In this document: piece after piece, positions 1 through 9,100 of the stretch
Position numbering within the stretch: position 1 is the first letter of the stretch
Layout: every line of letters starts with the position of its first letter
DNA from: Streptococcus parasanguinis
GTDB lineage: Bacteria > Bacillota > Bacilli > Lactobacillales > Streptococcaceae
NCBI RefSeq assembly: GCF_031582885.1
Contig: NZ_CP133988.1
Location: forward strand, 1,495,501 to 1,559,500
DNA: 64,000 nt
Direction: 5' to 3'
Notes under the pieces: generated by a model
Database searches by the model: none
What the model was told of the DNA's origin: nothing
Seen by the model: only the letters and a program-made list of their open reading frames with translations
Program-made: the position numbers and the translations under genes

Positions 1-782
1 GTCTTCTTCGTAAAGGCGAAGCTAATCAAGTGATGGATATGCTTGGTGGTAAGTTTGGTTTGAACATCGTTAAAGCAGATGCTGCAAAACGTTTCCTTGA
101 TAAGTTAGCTGGTGTATCTGATCCTGAGAAAAAACGGAAGATCATCGGTAACGAGTTTGTTTATGTCTTTGATGACGAAGCAAGTAAGCTCAAAGATGTG
201 AAATTCTTGGCACAAGGAACTCTCTACACTGACGTGATCGAGTCTGGTACGGATACTGCTCAAACCATCAAGTCTCACCACAACGTTGGTGGACTTCCAG
301 AAGATATGCAGTTTGAACTGATCGAGCCACTGAACACTCTTTATAAAGATGAAGTTCGTGCGCTTGGTACTGAGCTTGGTATGCCAGACCACATCGTATG
401 GCGCCAACCATTCCCAGGACCAGGTCTTGCCATCCGTGTTATGGGAGAAATCACTGAAGAAAAACTCGAAACCGTTCGTGAATCAGACGCTATCCTTCGT
501 GAAGAAATCGCCAAAGCTGGTCTTGACCGTGATATCTGGCAATACTTCACTGTCAACACAGGCGTTCGTTCCGTGGGTGTTATGGGTGACGGTCGTACGT
601 ATGACTACACAATCGCCATCCGTGCTATCACTTCTATCGATGGAATGACAGCTGACTTCGCTAAGATTCCTTGGGAAGTCCTCCAAAAAATCTCAGTTCG
701 TATCGTAAACGAAGTTGACCACGTTAACCGCATCGTCTACGATATCACAAGTAAACCACCTGCAACTGTAGAGTGGGAATAA
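1..782 (+). CDS. guaA: GMP synthase (glutamine-hydrolysing), C-terminal part
   Basis: This is the 3' part of guaA; the reading frame is open from the first base, so the start and the glutaminase domain lie outside the window. GMP synthase converts XMP, ATP and glutamine to GMP in the cytosol. The visible part covers the end of the ATP-pyrophosphatase domain and the whole GMP-synthase dimerisation domain, including '[12 protein letters not shown]' and the typical ending '[10 protein letters not shown]'. The stop codon is followed at once by three tandem terminators. The purine salvage genes guaC, xpt and pbuX lie 12-15 kb downstream in the window. Family identity is very secure; only the truncation limits the entry. 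Confidence 0.97.
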   Translation, partial: LLRKGEANQVMDMLGGKFGLNIVKADAAKRFLDKLAGVSDPEKKRKIIGNEFVYVFDDEASKLKDVKFLAQGTLYTDVIESGTDTAQTIKSHHNVGGLPEDMQFELIEPLNTLYKDEVRALGTELGMPDHIVWRQPFPGPGLAIRVMGEITEEKLETVRESDAILREEIAKAGLDRDIWQYFTVNTGVRSVGVMGDGRTYDYTIAIRAITSIDGMTADFAKIPWEVLQKISVRIVNEVDHVNRIVYDITSKPPATVEWE

Positions 783-910
783 AAAAAAGGTCCGGGGGAC
801 CTTTTTTTCACGAGCTTAAAATTAGTCAAGCGAGTCTAAGGTCCGGGGGACCTTTTTTTCACGAGCTAAGAAATAGAAAAGCGAGTTAAAGGTCCATTGG
901 ACCTTTTTTT
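782..910 (+). terminator. Three tandem intrinsic terminators after guaA
   Basis: Three copies of the same short hairpin with a T tract follow the guaA stop codon, at about 782-808, 837-859 and 888-910. Each has the stem GGTCC/GGACC with a 3-base loop (GGG, GGG, ATT) and then 7 T. The left arms start at 789, 840 and 891, an exact 51-bp period. The spacer is also partly repeated (cacgagct and aagcgagt), so this is a tandem duplication of a whole terminator unit and not three independent terminators. Confidence 0.9.
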
Positions 911-962
911 ATGAGCTTAACATAAAATTTTTTATTAAGTATAAAAATAGGAAATCACACAC

Positions 963-998
963 AAAAAGCACTCTGACTTCTTGTCAGGAGTGCTTTCC
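963..998 (-). terminator. Intrinsic terminator of the DUF1002 gene
   Basis: Read on the minus strand, AAAGCACTCCTGAC pairs with GTCAGAGTGCTTTTTG with a short loop and a T run, just past the stop codon of the gene at 1007-2017. Confidence 0.85.
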
Positions 999-1006
999 TG
1001 CTATTT

Positions 1007-2017
1007 TTAGCCAAATAAACCACTAAAGAATTTGACAACGGCATTCCAGATGGCTCCGAAGAAGCCAGCAATGGCATTCCACGCATTTGTGAAGAAGTTT
1101 CCACTGTCTTTTAGAATAGCATTTGTATCAAAATTGAGATTGATATTATTAAAGGTATCGCCTGCCTTGTCTACGATACTATCTTTCAGATCCGACAAGG
1201 TCTTCGTAAAGCTTTTGCTACTGATGACACTACTCTTTGAGAGGTTGACTGCGAAATTCACGATCAAATTAATCTGATCACCTGTTACAGTTGTGTCCAG
1301 CTTATAATTTTTCAGGGTTTCTTCGACGATCTTTCGAATATCATCTTTGCTTAAATCCTGATTGTTCTGTTTGGCATTGGCTACTGCGGTTTTAATGTCG
1401 GTCAATGCTACGTTTAACTTATCCGCATCGAAGTTTTTCTTACCAGCGTTTTCTTCATTGATCCCGGATAGAGTCTTTAACTCTTCTTGGGCCAGATCTT
1501 TGCTTTCTTGAGAAACTTTGGCACCATTTTTCTCAAGCGAGTAATAGATCCCAGCCAAGGCACTTTCTCCGGTCACTTGGATAGGGGAAGCTACTGTAAT
1601 TTGAGCATGCTCCAATCCAAGTGTAACGGCTGCATTACGATACATATCTGCAGTGACCTTGGTGATATTTTGAGGTGTCACGATATTCACTTCTAGTGGC
1701 TTATTTTTGCCTAATTTTTGAATTTTAACAGAGGAATAAAGTTCCAAACTATCATCGTTGGCAACGTTCATAATCGAAGAATAAACCTCTGGTGTCATGG
1801 TCTTCCACTCTTCTTTATCTTTTGAACTATCGTAGTTCAAGAGATTCAAGGTTTGTTCAATTTGACTTTGGTCCAGCGAATAGCCCAAAACATAGTCTGG
1901 TTTGACATAGGTTTCATCGATGACTTTCTGCACATTGCTATCTGCAGAAACACGTGGGACAGCTGTAAACAAAGCCAAAGTCGTCGTTACAAACAATGCA
2001 ATCTTCTTTAATTTCAT
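1007..2017 (-). CDS. Secreted DUF1002 family protein
   Basis: A 336-residue exported protein of unknown function that matches the DUF1002 family of Firmicutes. Residues 1-25 form a clear Sec signal peptide ending in VSADS. The mature part is soluble and helix-rich with many Lys and Asp residues. The last ~30 residues are strikingly aromatic and amphipathic (IAGFFGAIWNAVVKF), which could bind membranes or a partner. The gene is monocistronic: a terminator follows directly, and about 240 bp of non-coding DNA with a TATAAT at 2127-2132 (minus) precedes it. The family call comes from recalled sequence character and could not be checked by search. No enzymatic motif is visible. Confidence 0.8.
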   Translation of the reverse strand: MKLKKIALFVTTTLALFTAVPRVSADSNVQKVIDETYVKPDYVLGYSLDQSQIEQTLNLLNYDSSKDKEEWKTMTPEVYSSIMNVANDDSLELYSSVKIQKLGKNKPLEVNIVTPQNITKVTADMYRNAAVTLGLEHAQITVASPIQVTGESALAGIYYSLEKNGAKVSQESKDLAQEELKTLSGINEENAGKKNFDADKLNVALTDIKTAVANAKQNNQDLSKDDIRKIVEETLKNYKLDTTVTGDQINLIVNFAVNLSKSSVISSKSFTKTLSDLKDSIVDKAGDTFNNINLNFDTNAILKDSGNFFTNAWNAIAGFFGAIWNAVVKFFSGLFG

Positions 2018-2223
2018 CTTTTTCTTCTTTCTAATTCAAATTACCTCTGGGTATCTCATATTACCTTTCTTACCTCACTAGAGATGAAAAAAGAAGTAAA
2101 TAAAGAGTTTACCCACTTCGATTTTCATTATACAGTTGATTTCTTAAAACTAGCTTACAGTTTTTTTAAGAATGCATGACATTTTTATTTTCCCTAAAAA
2201 CCGGAGGCAGAACTGATCAGCTT

Positions 2224-2245
2224 AAAAAAGAGCCAATTGGCTCTC
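2224..2245 (-). terminator. Intrinsic terminator at the end of the tdk-to-pvaA gene run
   Basis: On the minus strand AGAGCC-AATT-GGCTCT is followed by six T, 11 bp past the stop of the lysozyme-like gene. It ends the long minus-strand gene run that begins at tdk. Confidence 0.85.
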
Positions 2246-2255
2246 TGGAAAATGA

Positions 2256-2858
2256 TTAAAACCATGAAAATAGCTTCATAATCGTCATATTGGTTTCTAC
2301 TAAACGGGAATAATAAATATTGCCACCGTTTATGTATAGTTCCATCCCGTTTAAAAGAGAGATAGGGTGGAGGTAAAGATAAGTTTCACCGGTAACATTG
2401 CCAAGACTTGGCGCTACTACATCCCGTGAATAAGCGCGGGCCAACTCTAGGGAATTTGTCCCACCGTGTTTAGCCACATAATCAATGTAGTCTTTCCCGA
2501 AATTATAGGCTTGAACGGCTGTCCAGCTATCAACGCCTTTTTTCTTGGCTTCTTTTAACTCATCTGAAAGAGTCTGAATACCTTGGCGAATACTGGCCTT
2601 ATTATCACTAATGGTATTGGTTTCACCACTTGCACTCTCACTTGCCTGCATGACATCGTCCTCTCGACCTTTGGTCTCAGTATAGATCATAGCAAGAATG
2701 AGGTTTTCATTGGCCGTGGTGTCCTCTTCAGCAAGGACTTCTCTAACCAGAGAGCGATACTGCATGACTTGTTTGACATCATGGTGGATCTGGATCCCCT
2801 TGTAGATTCCAAATATAAGTAAGATGAATAAGAAGATCTTCACTATGCGTTTAATCAT
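2256..2858 (-). CDS. pvaA: Membrane-anchored lysozyme-like protein (PvaA/Pmp23 type)
   Basis: A 200-residue protein with one N-terminal membrane segment (about residues 5-22) and an outward-facing lysozyme-like domain. The motif [11 protein letters not shown] places the likely catalytic glutamate at residue 61, and the following SESASG segment fits the goose-lysozyme-like fold. It is the counterpart of pneumococcal vaccine antigen A / Pmp23, a cell-wall hydrolase involved in envelope integrity. It sits last in the operon; its ATG overlaps the stop of the upstream gene by one base (TAATG), so translation is probably coupled. Linkage to the glyA region is the same as in pneumococcus, which supports the name. 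Muralytic activity is inferred from the family. Confidence 0.85.
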   Translation of the reverse strand: MIKRIVKIFLFILLIFGIYKGIQIHHDVKQVMQYRSLVREVLAEEDTTANENLILAMIYTETKGREDDVMQASESASGETNTISDNKASIRQGIQTLSDELKEAKKKGVDSWTAVQAYNFGKDYIDYVAKHGGTNSLELARAYSRDVVAPSLGNVTGETYLYLHPISLLNGMELYINGGNIYYSRLVETNMTIMKLFSWF

Positions 2859-3832
2859 TATTTACTCTGTATATCCTCAATGTTTTTGATCAGAATAGAA
2901 TAGGTCCCGTTCTCGTTTAGAATAAATTCAACAGATTCTGCATCTTCATAGACATTATTCGGAACGATCAGTTCAATTCCATTTGACAATGACAATTTCT
3001 GATTTTCAAACTTCTTCAACTGGCGAGATGCATCAATTTCTTCAAAAGTGACAGGTTCAGGTACAGCTTCTTTGACTTGGTCAATAAAACTGAGGCGGGC
3101 TGTCAGATTGTCATCGAAGAGATCATCTGCTAATTTCTCTGGAGAGAGTTTATTTTCTTCCTCGATATGATTGAAAATAGCTGATTTAACCTTTGATTGA
3201 AATTGAAAATCATCTGTATTAAAGCTTTCCGCAATCTTCTGGGCTGTTTTTTCTAGAGCCTTGATCGATTTTTTAGGAGAAATCTTGGGTTGCGCCTGCA
3301 AGATATTCTCAGAAAAATAATTCAAGAAGGTCCCGTTATACTTGATCCGTTTTTCAATCAAGTGGTATTTGCGGCTTTGAAGATTAATGACCAAGGCCTC
3401 ATCAGCACCAGTCCCAAAACCAGGTAGATTATTTTGCGTCAGCTTAATCGGATTATCCACTTCACCACCAAGATGCGTCAGGGTTTCCCGTAAGGCAATC
3501 CGTAGAAAGGCAAAATGGTCCACCCCTTCTTTTGAGAATTGAATGAACACCAAATCGTTGGTCTTTTGATTCTCAGAGACGACAAATTCTTCTTTCCAAC
3601 GATTCGCTACTGCTACCGAAGTTTCTAATAGGTCATCTGAAATCATCTCAAGAAAAGGATTGTCCTCTTCGAAAATACCGGTTCTGGCTTCATCCGAGTA
3701 GACCCGTTCAATCTTCTTACGCAAGTATTCCTCGATTTTAGGCGTGATATTGAGCAATTTATCTGCCAGATAAAGATCGGTATCGTCGGGGCTAAATTGA
3801 TGAATGATGGCTTTTTTTACGTAAATATCCAT
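2858..3832 (-). CDS. Nucleoid-associated protein (NdpA/YejK family)
   Basis: A 324-residue cytosolic protein of the 37-kDa nucleoid-associated family. The N-terminus ([15 protein letters not shown]) and the segment [13 protein letters not shown] are typical. In other bacteria these proteins bind DNA and may modulate topoisomerase IV; the role in streptococci is not known. It starts 8 bp after glyA and its stop overlaps the start of pvaA by one base. The ribosome-binding site is weak: a GAGGA lies inside the end of glyA about 12 bases upstream of the ATG, so expression probably depends on translation of glyA. Confidence 0.8.
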   Translation of the reverse strand: MDIYVKKAIIHQFSPDDTDLYLADKLLNITPKIEEYLRKKIERVYSDEARTGIFEEDNPFLEMISDDLLETSVAVANRWKEEFVVSENQKTNDLVFIQFSKEGVDHFAFLRIALRETLTHLGGEVDNPIKLTQNNLPGFGTGADEALVINLQSRKYHLIEKRIKYNGTFLNYFSENILQAQPKISPKKSIKALEKTAQKIAESFNTDDFQFQSKVKSAIFNHIEEENKLSPEKLADDLFDDNLTARLSFIDQVKEAVPEPVTFEEIDASRQLKKFENQKLSLSNGIELIVPNNVYEDAESVEFILNENGTYSILIKNIEDIQSK

Positions 3833-3840
3833 AAGATGGT

Positions 3841-5097
3841 TTAGTCCTCGTAAAGTGGAAAGGCGTCTGTCAAGGCTTTAACTTGGCTACGCACTTTGTC
3901 TAATACTTCTTGATTGTCCGCATTCTTCAGCGCTTTGATCATCAGTTCAGCAACGGTGCGACTTTCTTTTTCACCAAAACCACGAGCGGTGATGGCAGCT
4001 GCACCAATCCGAATCCCACTGGTCTTAAATGGAGACAAGGTTTCATAAGGAATAGAGTTCTTGTTGAGGGTGATATTGACTTCATCCAACAAGTTTTGCG
4101 CCACTTTCCCATTTTCAACGACTTTAGTGACGTCGACAAGGAAAAGGTGGTTCTCTGTTCCGCCTGAAATGACACGGAAATCAGGATCTTGCAAGAAGAC
4201 ATCAGCCATGGCCTGACTGTTCTTAATCACGTTAGCTGCATACTCTTTAAAGGCAGGATCCAGCGCTTCTTTAAAAGCGACAGCTTTGGCTGCAATGACA
4301 TGCTCCAACGGTCCTCCTTGAATACCAGGGAAGATAGCTGAATTAATTTTCTTAGCTAACTCCTCATCATTAGTCAAGATCAGGCCTCCACGAGGGCCAC
4401 GAAGGGTCTTGTGAGTAGTCGTAGTCGTGATATGGGCATAAGGAACTGGACTTGGATGGAGACCCGCTGCCACGAGACCAGCAATATGGGCCATGTCAAC
4501 CATGAGCTTTGCTCCTACTGCATCCGCAATCTCACGGAATTTAGAGAAATCAATGATATGAGAGTAGGCTGAGGCACCAGCGACGATGAGTTTTGGCTTC
4601 ACTTCTTGGGCTTGTTTTAGGATGGCATCAAAATCCAAGAGCTCTGTTTCAGGATCTACACTATAGGACACAAAGTTATAGGTTTGACCAGAGAAGCTCA
4701 CAGAAGCTCCGTGCGTCAAATGCCCACCGGCAGCTAAATCCATCCCCATGACAGTATCACCAGGCTCAATCAAGGCCATATAGGCAGCACAGTTTGCCTG
4801 ACTTCCTGAATGTGGTTGAACGTTGGCAAATTTAGCACCAAAGATTTCTTTGGCCCGTTCAATCGCGAGACTTTCGACCACATCGACCACATCTGTCCCG
4901 CCATAGTAACGACGGCCAGGATAGCCTTCGGCATACTTATTTGTCAGAATAGACCCTTGAGCAGCCATCACTGCCTTAGAGACAACATTTTCAGAAGCAA
5001 TCAACTCAATATTGTTTTGTTGACGCTCTTCCTCTTTAGCGATCGCATTCCATAGGTCTGCATCATAAGCTTTGTAATCTTCTTTATCAAAAATCAT
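3841..5097 (-). CDS. glyA: Serine hydroxymethyltransferase
   Basis: A full-length 418-residue PLP enzyme that interconverts serine and glycine while charging tetrahydrofolate with a one-carbon unit. The PLP-binding lysine is K230 in [15 protein letters not shown]. The N-terminal [11 protein letters not shown] and the HSGSQAN motif are also present. The start has a strong AAAGGAG site 7-8 bases upstream. It lies between sua5 and the nucleoid-associated protein gene in the minus-strand operon. Together with fhs (38.7-40.3 kb) it covers the folate one-carbon supply in this window. Identification is secure. Confidence 0.97.
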   Translation of the reverse strand: MIFDKEDYKAYDADLWNAIAKEEERQQNNIELIASENVVSKAVMAAQGSILTNKYAEGYPGRRYYGGTDVVDVVESLAIERAKEIFGAKFANVQPHSGSQANCAAYMALIEPGDTVMGMDLAAGGHLTHGASVSFSGQTYNFVSYSVDPETELLDFDAILKQAQEVKPKLIVAGASAYSHIIDFSKFREIADAVGAKLMVDMAHIAGLVAAGLHPSPVPYAHITTTTTHKTLRGPRGGLILTNDEELAKKINSAIFPGIQGGPLEHVIAAKAVAFKEALDPAFKEYAANVIKNSQAMADVFLQDPDFRVISGGTENHLFLVDVTKVVENGKVAQNLLDEVNITLNKNSIPYETLSPFKTSGIRIGAAAITARGFGEKESRTVAELMIKALKNADNQEVLDKVRSQVKALTDAFPLYED

Positions 5098-5135
5098 CGG
5101 TCTACTCCTTTATAAAAAATTATTTATGTACATTA

Positions 5136-5747
5136 TCACTGAGGAAGTTCATCTTCCTCAAAAGAAAGCTCTGGCACTTGTGCAAGCAAGTCAGCTTTCG
5201 TTATAGAACCTTGCCGCAAAATCCTGGCCTTGGAACCAGAGATATCCAAAATAGTTGAATCTTGTCCAGTCAAGAAGTCATCATCCTCTATACCAGGAAC
5301 CACTTGATCAAACTCGCTTACAATAGCCTGATACTTTGTTCCACTTGCATGACCTGAAAGATTGGCTGAGGGACCAACCAAAGGACCGTATTTACGAATT
5401 AATTCCAATGTTTTTGGGTGAGCCGGAATACGGAAGCCAACCGTATCCAAGCCTGAATGAATCCAGCCAGGCACCTTTTCATTTGCCTGAAGAATAATAG
5501 TGAGAGGCCCTGGTAAAAATGAATCAATCAGTTTTGTTAAATAGCTAGGTTGATCTTTCGAATAAATTCGAACATCTTCTTCACCGGCTACATTTAAATT
5601 CAGAGCCTTTTCTCTAGGCCTACGTTTTAATTCGTAAATATAATCAACTGCCTCTTGGTCCAAAGCTTTAGCGAAAATACCATAGACTGTTTCAGTTGGC
5701 AGAATAACCGCACGGCCTGCTTCTAATTCTTTCTCAATGTGATCCAT
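5136..5747 (-). CDS. L-threonylcarbamoyladenylate synthase (Sua5/YrdC/TsaC)
   Basis: A 203-residue YrdC-domain protein that makes threonylcarbamoyl-AMP from threonine, bicarbonate and ATP, the first step of t6A37 modification of ANN-decoding tRNAs. Family motifs are visible: ILPTETVYG near the N-terminus, KRRPREKALNL, PGPLTI, and the SANLSG segment. It is the short form without the C-terminal Sua5 domain. Its start overlaps the 3' end of prmC by 14 bases, so the two are translationally coupled. The grouping with prfA and prmC is a conserved translation-fidelity cluster. Confidence 0.93.
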   Translation of the reverse strand: MDHIEKELEAGRAVILPTETVYGIFAKALDQEAVDYIYELKRRPREKALNLNVAGEEDVRIYSKDQPSYLTKLIDSFLPGPLTIILQANEKVPGWIHSGLDTVGFRIPAHPKTLELIRKYGPLVGPSANLSGHASGTKYQAIVSEFDQVVPGIEDDDFLTGQDSTILDISGSKARILRQGSITKADLLAQVPELSFEEDELPQ

Positions 5748-6570
5748 TGTCTACTACTACCATTCTATCTTGTCCAAATTGGTCTTTCAGAACTCGAACG
5801 CGTTTGTCAGGAAACGCTTCTTGAAAGAGCTCTTTTACTTTGGCTCCTTGCTTATAGCCAATTTCTAGATAGATCTTTCCGTCTGGTGTTAAAACACTTG
5901 GTGCTTGCTGGGCAATCTTTTCGTAGATGGCATATCCATCACGATCCGCAAAAAGAGCTAAGTGGGGTTCAGAGGCTAAAACATTGGCTCCAACCTCTTC
6001 TACATCATCCCGGGAGATATAGGGAGGGTTGGACACTATCAGGTCATAAGGACCTTCTAGTTCGTCCAGTACATCTGACGACTTGAATTCAAGGGCAGCT
6101 TCTAATTGCTTGGCATTTTCTTGAGCTAGGGCTAATGCCTCTTCTGAGACATCACTAGCTTGAACCTGCCAGGTAGGTCTAGCAAGGGCTAAGCTAATAG
6201 CGATAGCACCACTTCCTGTACCAATATCCAGAACTCGTAAGGCTTTCTCATCGTTTTCTTCGAGAATTAGAGCCACCAACTCCTCTGTTTCTGGGCGTGG
6301 AATCAGCACGCGCTCATCCACTGTAAAAACATGGCCACAGAATTCTGCACTACCAATAATATACTGGGCAGGGACGTGATGTTTCAACTGCTCAAAGATG
6401 GATAGAAGCAAGGCCTGATCCTCTACTTCCACTTCTTTTTGCAAGGCAAGGACAAAGTCTGTAAAAGTCCAGTTTTTTAAAGCACGATACGCGAAGGAGA
6501 GGCTTTCTGCTTCCTCTCCAACGGCTATTAATTCTTCTTCATACTGGGCTAATAATGGTCCCAACAACAT
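5734..6570 (-). CDS. prmC: Release factor glutamine methyltransferase
   Basis: A 278-residue SAM-dependent N5-glutamine methyltransferase that methylates the GGQ glutamine of release factors. The SAM-binding motif DIGTGSGAIA begins at D115 and the catalytic NPPY motif is at residues 181-184. Residues 1-75 form the usual helical substrate-binding domain. Its start overlaps the stop of prfA, which encodes its substrate, by a single base (TAATG), a classic coupled pair. The 3' end overlaps sua5 by 14 bases. Identification is secure. Confidence 0.95.
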   Translation of the reverse strand: MLLGPLLAQYEEELIAVGEEAESLSFAYRALKNWTFTDFVLALQKEVEVEDQALLLSIFEQLKHHVPAQYIIGSAEFCGHVFTVDERVLIPRPETEELVALILEENDEKALRVLDIGTGSGAIAISLALARPTWQVQASDVSEEALALAQENAKQLEAALEFKSSDVLDELEGPYDLIVSNPPYISRDDVEEVGANVLASEPHLALFADRDGYAIYEKIAQQAPSVLTPDGKIYLEIGYKQGAKVKELFQEAFPDKRVRVLKDQFGQDRMVVVDNGSH

Positions 6571-7649
6571 TATTTGTTCAACTCTTCTAGTTTTTGTGTT
6601 TGATCATACAAGACCAAAGCATCGACCACTTCATCTAATTTACCAGATAAGATGGTATCCAGTTTTTGAAGGGTCAAGCCAATCCGGTGATCGGTCACAC
6701 GGTTTTGAGGGAAGTTGTAAGTCCGGATCCGCTCTGAACGATCACCAGTACCGATGGTTGACTTCCGTTCAGCGTCTTGCTCGTCTTGGGCAATCTGAGC
6801 AAAGTGGTCAGCCACACGCGCACGGATGATCTTCATGGCTTTTTCGCGGTTCTTTTGTTGCGTCCGTTCTTCCTGCATCTCGACCTTGATATTGGTTGGC
6901 AAGTGAACGATACGAACGGCTGTTGCGACCTTATTGACGTTCTGTCCACCCGCACCAGATGCGTGGTAGATATCAATCCGAAGGTCTTTTGGATCAATGT
7001 CGTACTCGACTTCTTCGATTTCTGGCATGACCAGAACGGTTGCTGTAGAGGTATGGACACGACCTTGGCTTTCTGTCACAGGAACCCGTTGCACCCGGTG
7101 GGCACCAGATTCATACTTGAGTTTTGAATAAACAGATTGACCAGAGACCATGGCTACGACTTCTTTGATCCCACCAACGCCATTGTAGGAAGCTTCCATG
7201 ACTTCAAAGCGCCAGCCTTGGCTTTCCGCGTATTTTTGGTACATTTGTAAGAGGTCGCCAGCAAACAATTGGGCTTCGTCTCCTCCTGCTGCTCCACGGA
7301 TTTCCAAGATAATGTTCTTGTCATCGTTTGGATCTTTTGGAAGAAGTAAAATCTTCAGTTTTTCTTCGTACTCTTCTTTTTCAGCCTTAGCATCTTTTAA
7401 CTCTTGCTTGGCCATTTCTTCCAAATCAGCGTCTCCGCCTGCTTCCTTGATCATTTCCTCAGCGTCAACAATGTTTTGAAGGACTTGCTTGTACTCACGG
7501 TAAGCTGTCACCGTGTCACGGGTGGAAGCTTCTTCTTTTGAAAGCTCCATAAAGCGTTTGGTATCAGAGACCACATCTGGGTCACTCAGTAATTCTCCTA
7601 ACTCTTCGTATCGGTCTTCTACAGCTTGTAGTTGATCATAGATATTCAT
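6570..7649 (-). CDS. prfA: Peptide chain release factor 1
   Basis: A 359-residue class-I release factor that recognises UAA and UAG stop codons. The codon-reading tripeptide is P190-V191-T192 (the P-x-T signature of RF1, not the SPF of RF2). The GGQ motif that triggers peptide release is at 234-236 in [10 protein letters not shown]. Length and the coiled N-terminal domain fit RF1. It is followed directly by prmC, which modifies its GGQ glutamine. Confidence 0.97.
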   Translation of the reverse strand: MNIYDQLQAVEDRYEELGELLSDPDVVSDTKRFMELSKEEASTRDTVTAYREYKQVLQNIVDAEEMIKEAGGDADLEEMAKQELKDAKAEKEEYEEKLKILLLPKDPNDDKNIILEIRGAAGGDEAQLFAGDLLQMYQKYAESQGWRFEVMEASYNGVGGIKEVVAMVSGQSVYSKLKYESGAHRVQRVPVTESQGRVHTSTATVLVMPEIEEVEYDIDPKDLRIDIYHASGAGGQNVNKVATAVRIVHLPTNIKVEMQEERTQQKNREKAMKIIRARVADHFAQIAQDEQDAERKSTIGTGDRSERIRTYNFPQNRVTDHRIGLTLQKLDTILSGKLDEVVDALVLYDQTQKLEELNK

Positions 7650-7658
7650 GTTTGCTCC

Positions 7659-8138
7659 TTAATTCTTGGTTGTTAGATCATAGATTGCTACAATTTCGTT
7701 TTCTATGACTTCGCCAGTTTCTTTAAATCCATAATGGAGATAGCAAGATCTCGCTTGATGATTTTCCGGTTCATAAGATAACCAAAGACTTGTTGCTTTT
7801 CCAGCTGGCTCTGTTCGAACAAAGTCAATGACTGCATCCATAGTCGGTTTAAAATAGCCTAAACCTTGAAATCGTTTATCGATCATAAAACGAAATAACA
7901 AGTAATTCCCCTTGCTAATCCCAATTTTCTGGTCATAGGCAATCATAACAAAACCAACTAATACTTCCTTATCATAAACTGCTAAGGGAGCTATAAAATC
8001 ACCATTTTTATCATATACATAGGCTTCAGCTAAGCTAATGGAATTGGATGCAATAAAATTCCTTTGGTTTGGATGAACTTCTAGATTTAAAACGTCAAAA
8101 TAATTCTCTATTGTAATATCTTTTAAACAAATAGACAT
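7659..8138 (-). CDS. GNAT family N-acetyltransferase, polyamine-acetyltransferase-like
   Basis: A 159-residue single-domain GNAT protein. The acetyl-CoA-binding motif A is RFMIDKRFQGLGYFK (RxxGxG/A type), and motif B lies in LSYEPENHQARSCYLHYGF. The sequence resembles Bacillus BltD/PaiA-like spermine/spermidine acetyltransferases, but the substrate cannot be read from the sequence. It sits 9 bp upstream of prfA and 21 bp downstream of tdk, so it is cotranscribed with them. Pneumococcus has an acetyltransferase gene at the same place, so this is a stable member of the operon. Confidence 0.8.
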   Translation of the reverse strand: MSICLKDITIENYFDVLNLEVHPNQRNFIASNSISLAEAYVYDKNGDFIAPLAVYDKEVLVGFVMIAYDQKIGISKGNYLLFRFMIDKRFQGLGYFKPTMDAVIDFVRTEPAGKATSLWLSYEPENHQARSCYLHYGFKETGEVIENEIVAIYDLTTKN

Positions 8139-8159
8139 TATTATCCTCTCTAAAACGTT

Positions 8160-8744
8160 CTAGACGCTTTCAGTTGGTATGTCTGGATTAAAATAATGTT
8201 TGCGGCAAACGGAGATATAGGTCTCGTGTCCACCGATCTGGATCTGCTCTCCATCATAGACAGGTTTACCCGCTTGGGTACGCAAGACCATGGTCGCCTT
8301 GCGGGAACAGTATTGGCAGATGGTTTTGATCTCCTCGATCTTGTCGGCTAACAAGAGGAGGTGTTTGGAACCTTCAAAGAGTTCATTTCGGAAATCATTT
8401 TTGAGGCCAAAAGCCATGACCGGCACATCCAGTTCATCAACGACTCTTGCCAAGTCATAGACATGGTGGCGTTTCAAAAATTGAGCTTCATCGATTAACA
8501 CACAGTAAGGTTTGATTGTTTGGTTTTTAATAAAGCCAAAGATATCCGTATCGTCTTCAATTGCAACGGCTTCTCGTTTCATACCGATCCGACTAGAAAC
8601 CACTCCTACTCCATCTCGTGTATCGATTGCCGAGGTCATGATAACGACGCTCTTGCCTTGCTCTTCATAATTATGGGCCACCTTCAAGATCTCAATGGTT
8701 TTCCCCGAGTTCATGGTCCCATATTTATAATATAATTGTGCCAT
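8160..8744 (-). CDS. tdk: Thymidine kinase
   Basis: A 194-residue type-II thymidine kinase that phosphorylates thymidine to dTMP with ATP. The P-loop GTMNSGKT is at residues 9-16, the Walker-B-like DEAQFL follows mid-protein, and the C-terminal CQYCSRKA with a later CRKH supplies the structural zinc ligands. It is the first gene of the minus-strand operon, with an extended -10 promoter 37-42 bp upstream of the start. Confidence 0.96.
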   Translation of the reverse strand: MAQLYYKYGTMNSGKTIEILKVAHNYEEQGKSVVIMTSAIDTRDGVGVVSSRIGMKREAVAIEDDTDIFGFIKNQTIKPYCVLIDEAQFLKRHHVYDLARVVDELDVPVMAFGLKNDFRNELFEGSKHLLLLADKIEEIKTICQYCSRKATMVLRTQAGKPVYDGEQIQIGGHETYISVCRKHYFNPDIPTESV

Positions 8745-8780
8745 TTTCCTTCTGTTCTCTCTAAAATGTGTTTCATTATC

Positions 8781-8828
8781 ATTTTACCATAATTTTGCTA
8801 AGCTTTGTATCTCAAAATGTGATAAAAT
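8781..8828. promoter_or_regulatory. Divergent promoters for tdk and the tautomerase gene
   Basis: Two extended -10 elements face away from each other in the 114-bp gap. On the minus strand TGG-TAAAAT lies at 8789-8781 for tdk. On the plus strand TGA-TAAAAT lies at 8820-8828 for the tautomerase gene. Neither has a good -35 hexamer, as expected for TGN-type promoters. Confidence 0.6.
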
Positions 8829-8858
8829 AGTCCTATAAAAAATTTAGGAGGTGGCCAT

Positions 8859-9041
8859 ATGCCATTTGTACGAATTGACCTATTTGAAGGACGCACCTTG
8901 GAACAAAAGAAAGCCTTGGCCAAGGAAGTAACCGAAGCTGTTGTCCGCAATACTGGTGCTCCTCAGTCAGCTGTTCACGTCATCATTAACGATATGCCTG
9001 AAGGAACCTACTTCCCTCAAGGTGAAATGCGCACCAAATAA
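8859..9041 (+). CDS. 4-oxalocrotonate tautomerase family protein
   Basis: A 60-residue tautomerase-superfamily subunit. The catalytic N-terminal proline is Pro2 (MPFVRIDLFEG), exposed after removal of the initiator methionine, and the conserved VHVIINDMPEGTYF segment follows. These proteins assemble into hexamers and ketonise enols; the physiological substrate in streptococci is unknown. It has a near-perfect AGGAGGT ribosome-binding site and is monocistronic, ending at a strong bidirectional terminator. Pneumococcus has the same gene next to tdk. Confidence 0.9.
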   Translation: MPFVRIDLFEGRTLEQKKALAKEVTEAVVRNTGAPQSAVHVIINDMPEGTYFPQGEMRTK

Positions 9042-9051
9042 TGGTTCCACT

Positions 9052-9099
9052 AAAAAAGCCTTTCTTGCTTGTGATATCACATAGCAGGAAAGGTTTTTT
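9052..9099. terminator. Bidirectional terminator between the tautomerase gene and ilvD
   Basis: AAAAAAGCCTTTCTTGCT pairs with AGCAGGAAAGGTTTTTT across a 13-base loop. A and T runs on both sides let it serve the plus-strand tautomerase gene and the minus-strand ilvD gene, whose stop is 2 bp away. Confidence 0.9.
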
Positions 9100-9100
9100 C

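Noticed and set aside
782-910. CRISPR-like array
   Set aside because: Only three short hairpin units with T tracts and partly repeated spacers; these are terminators.
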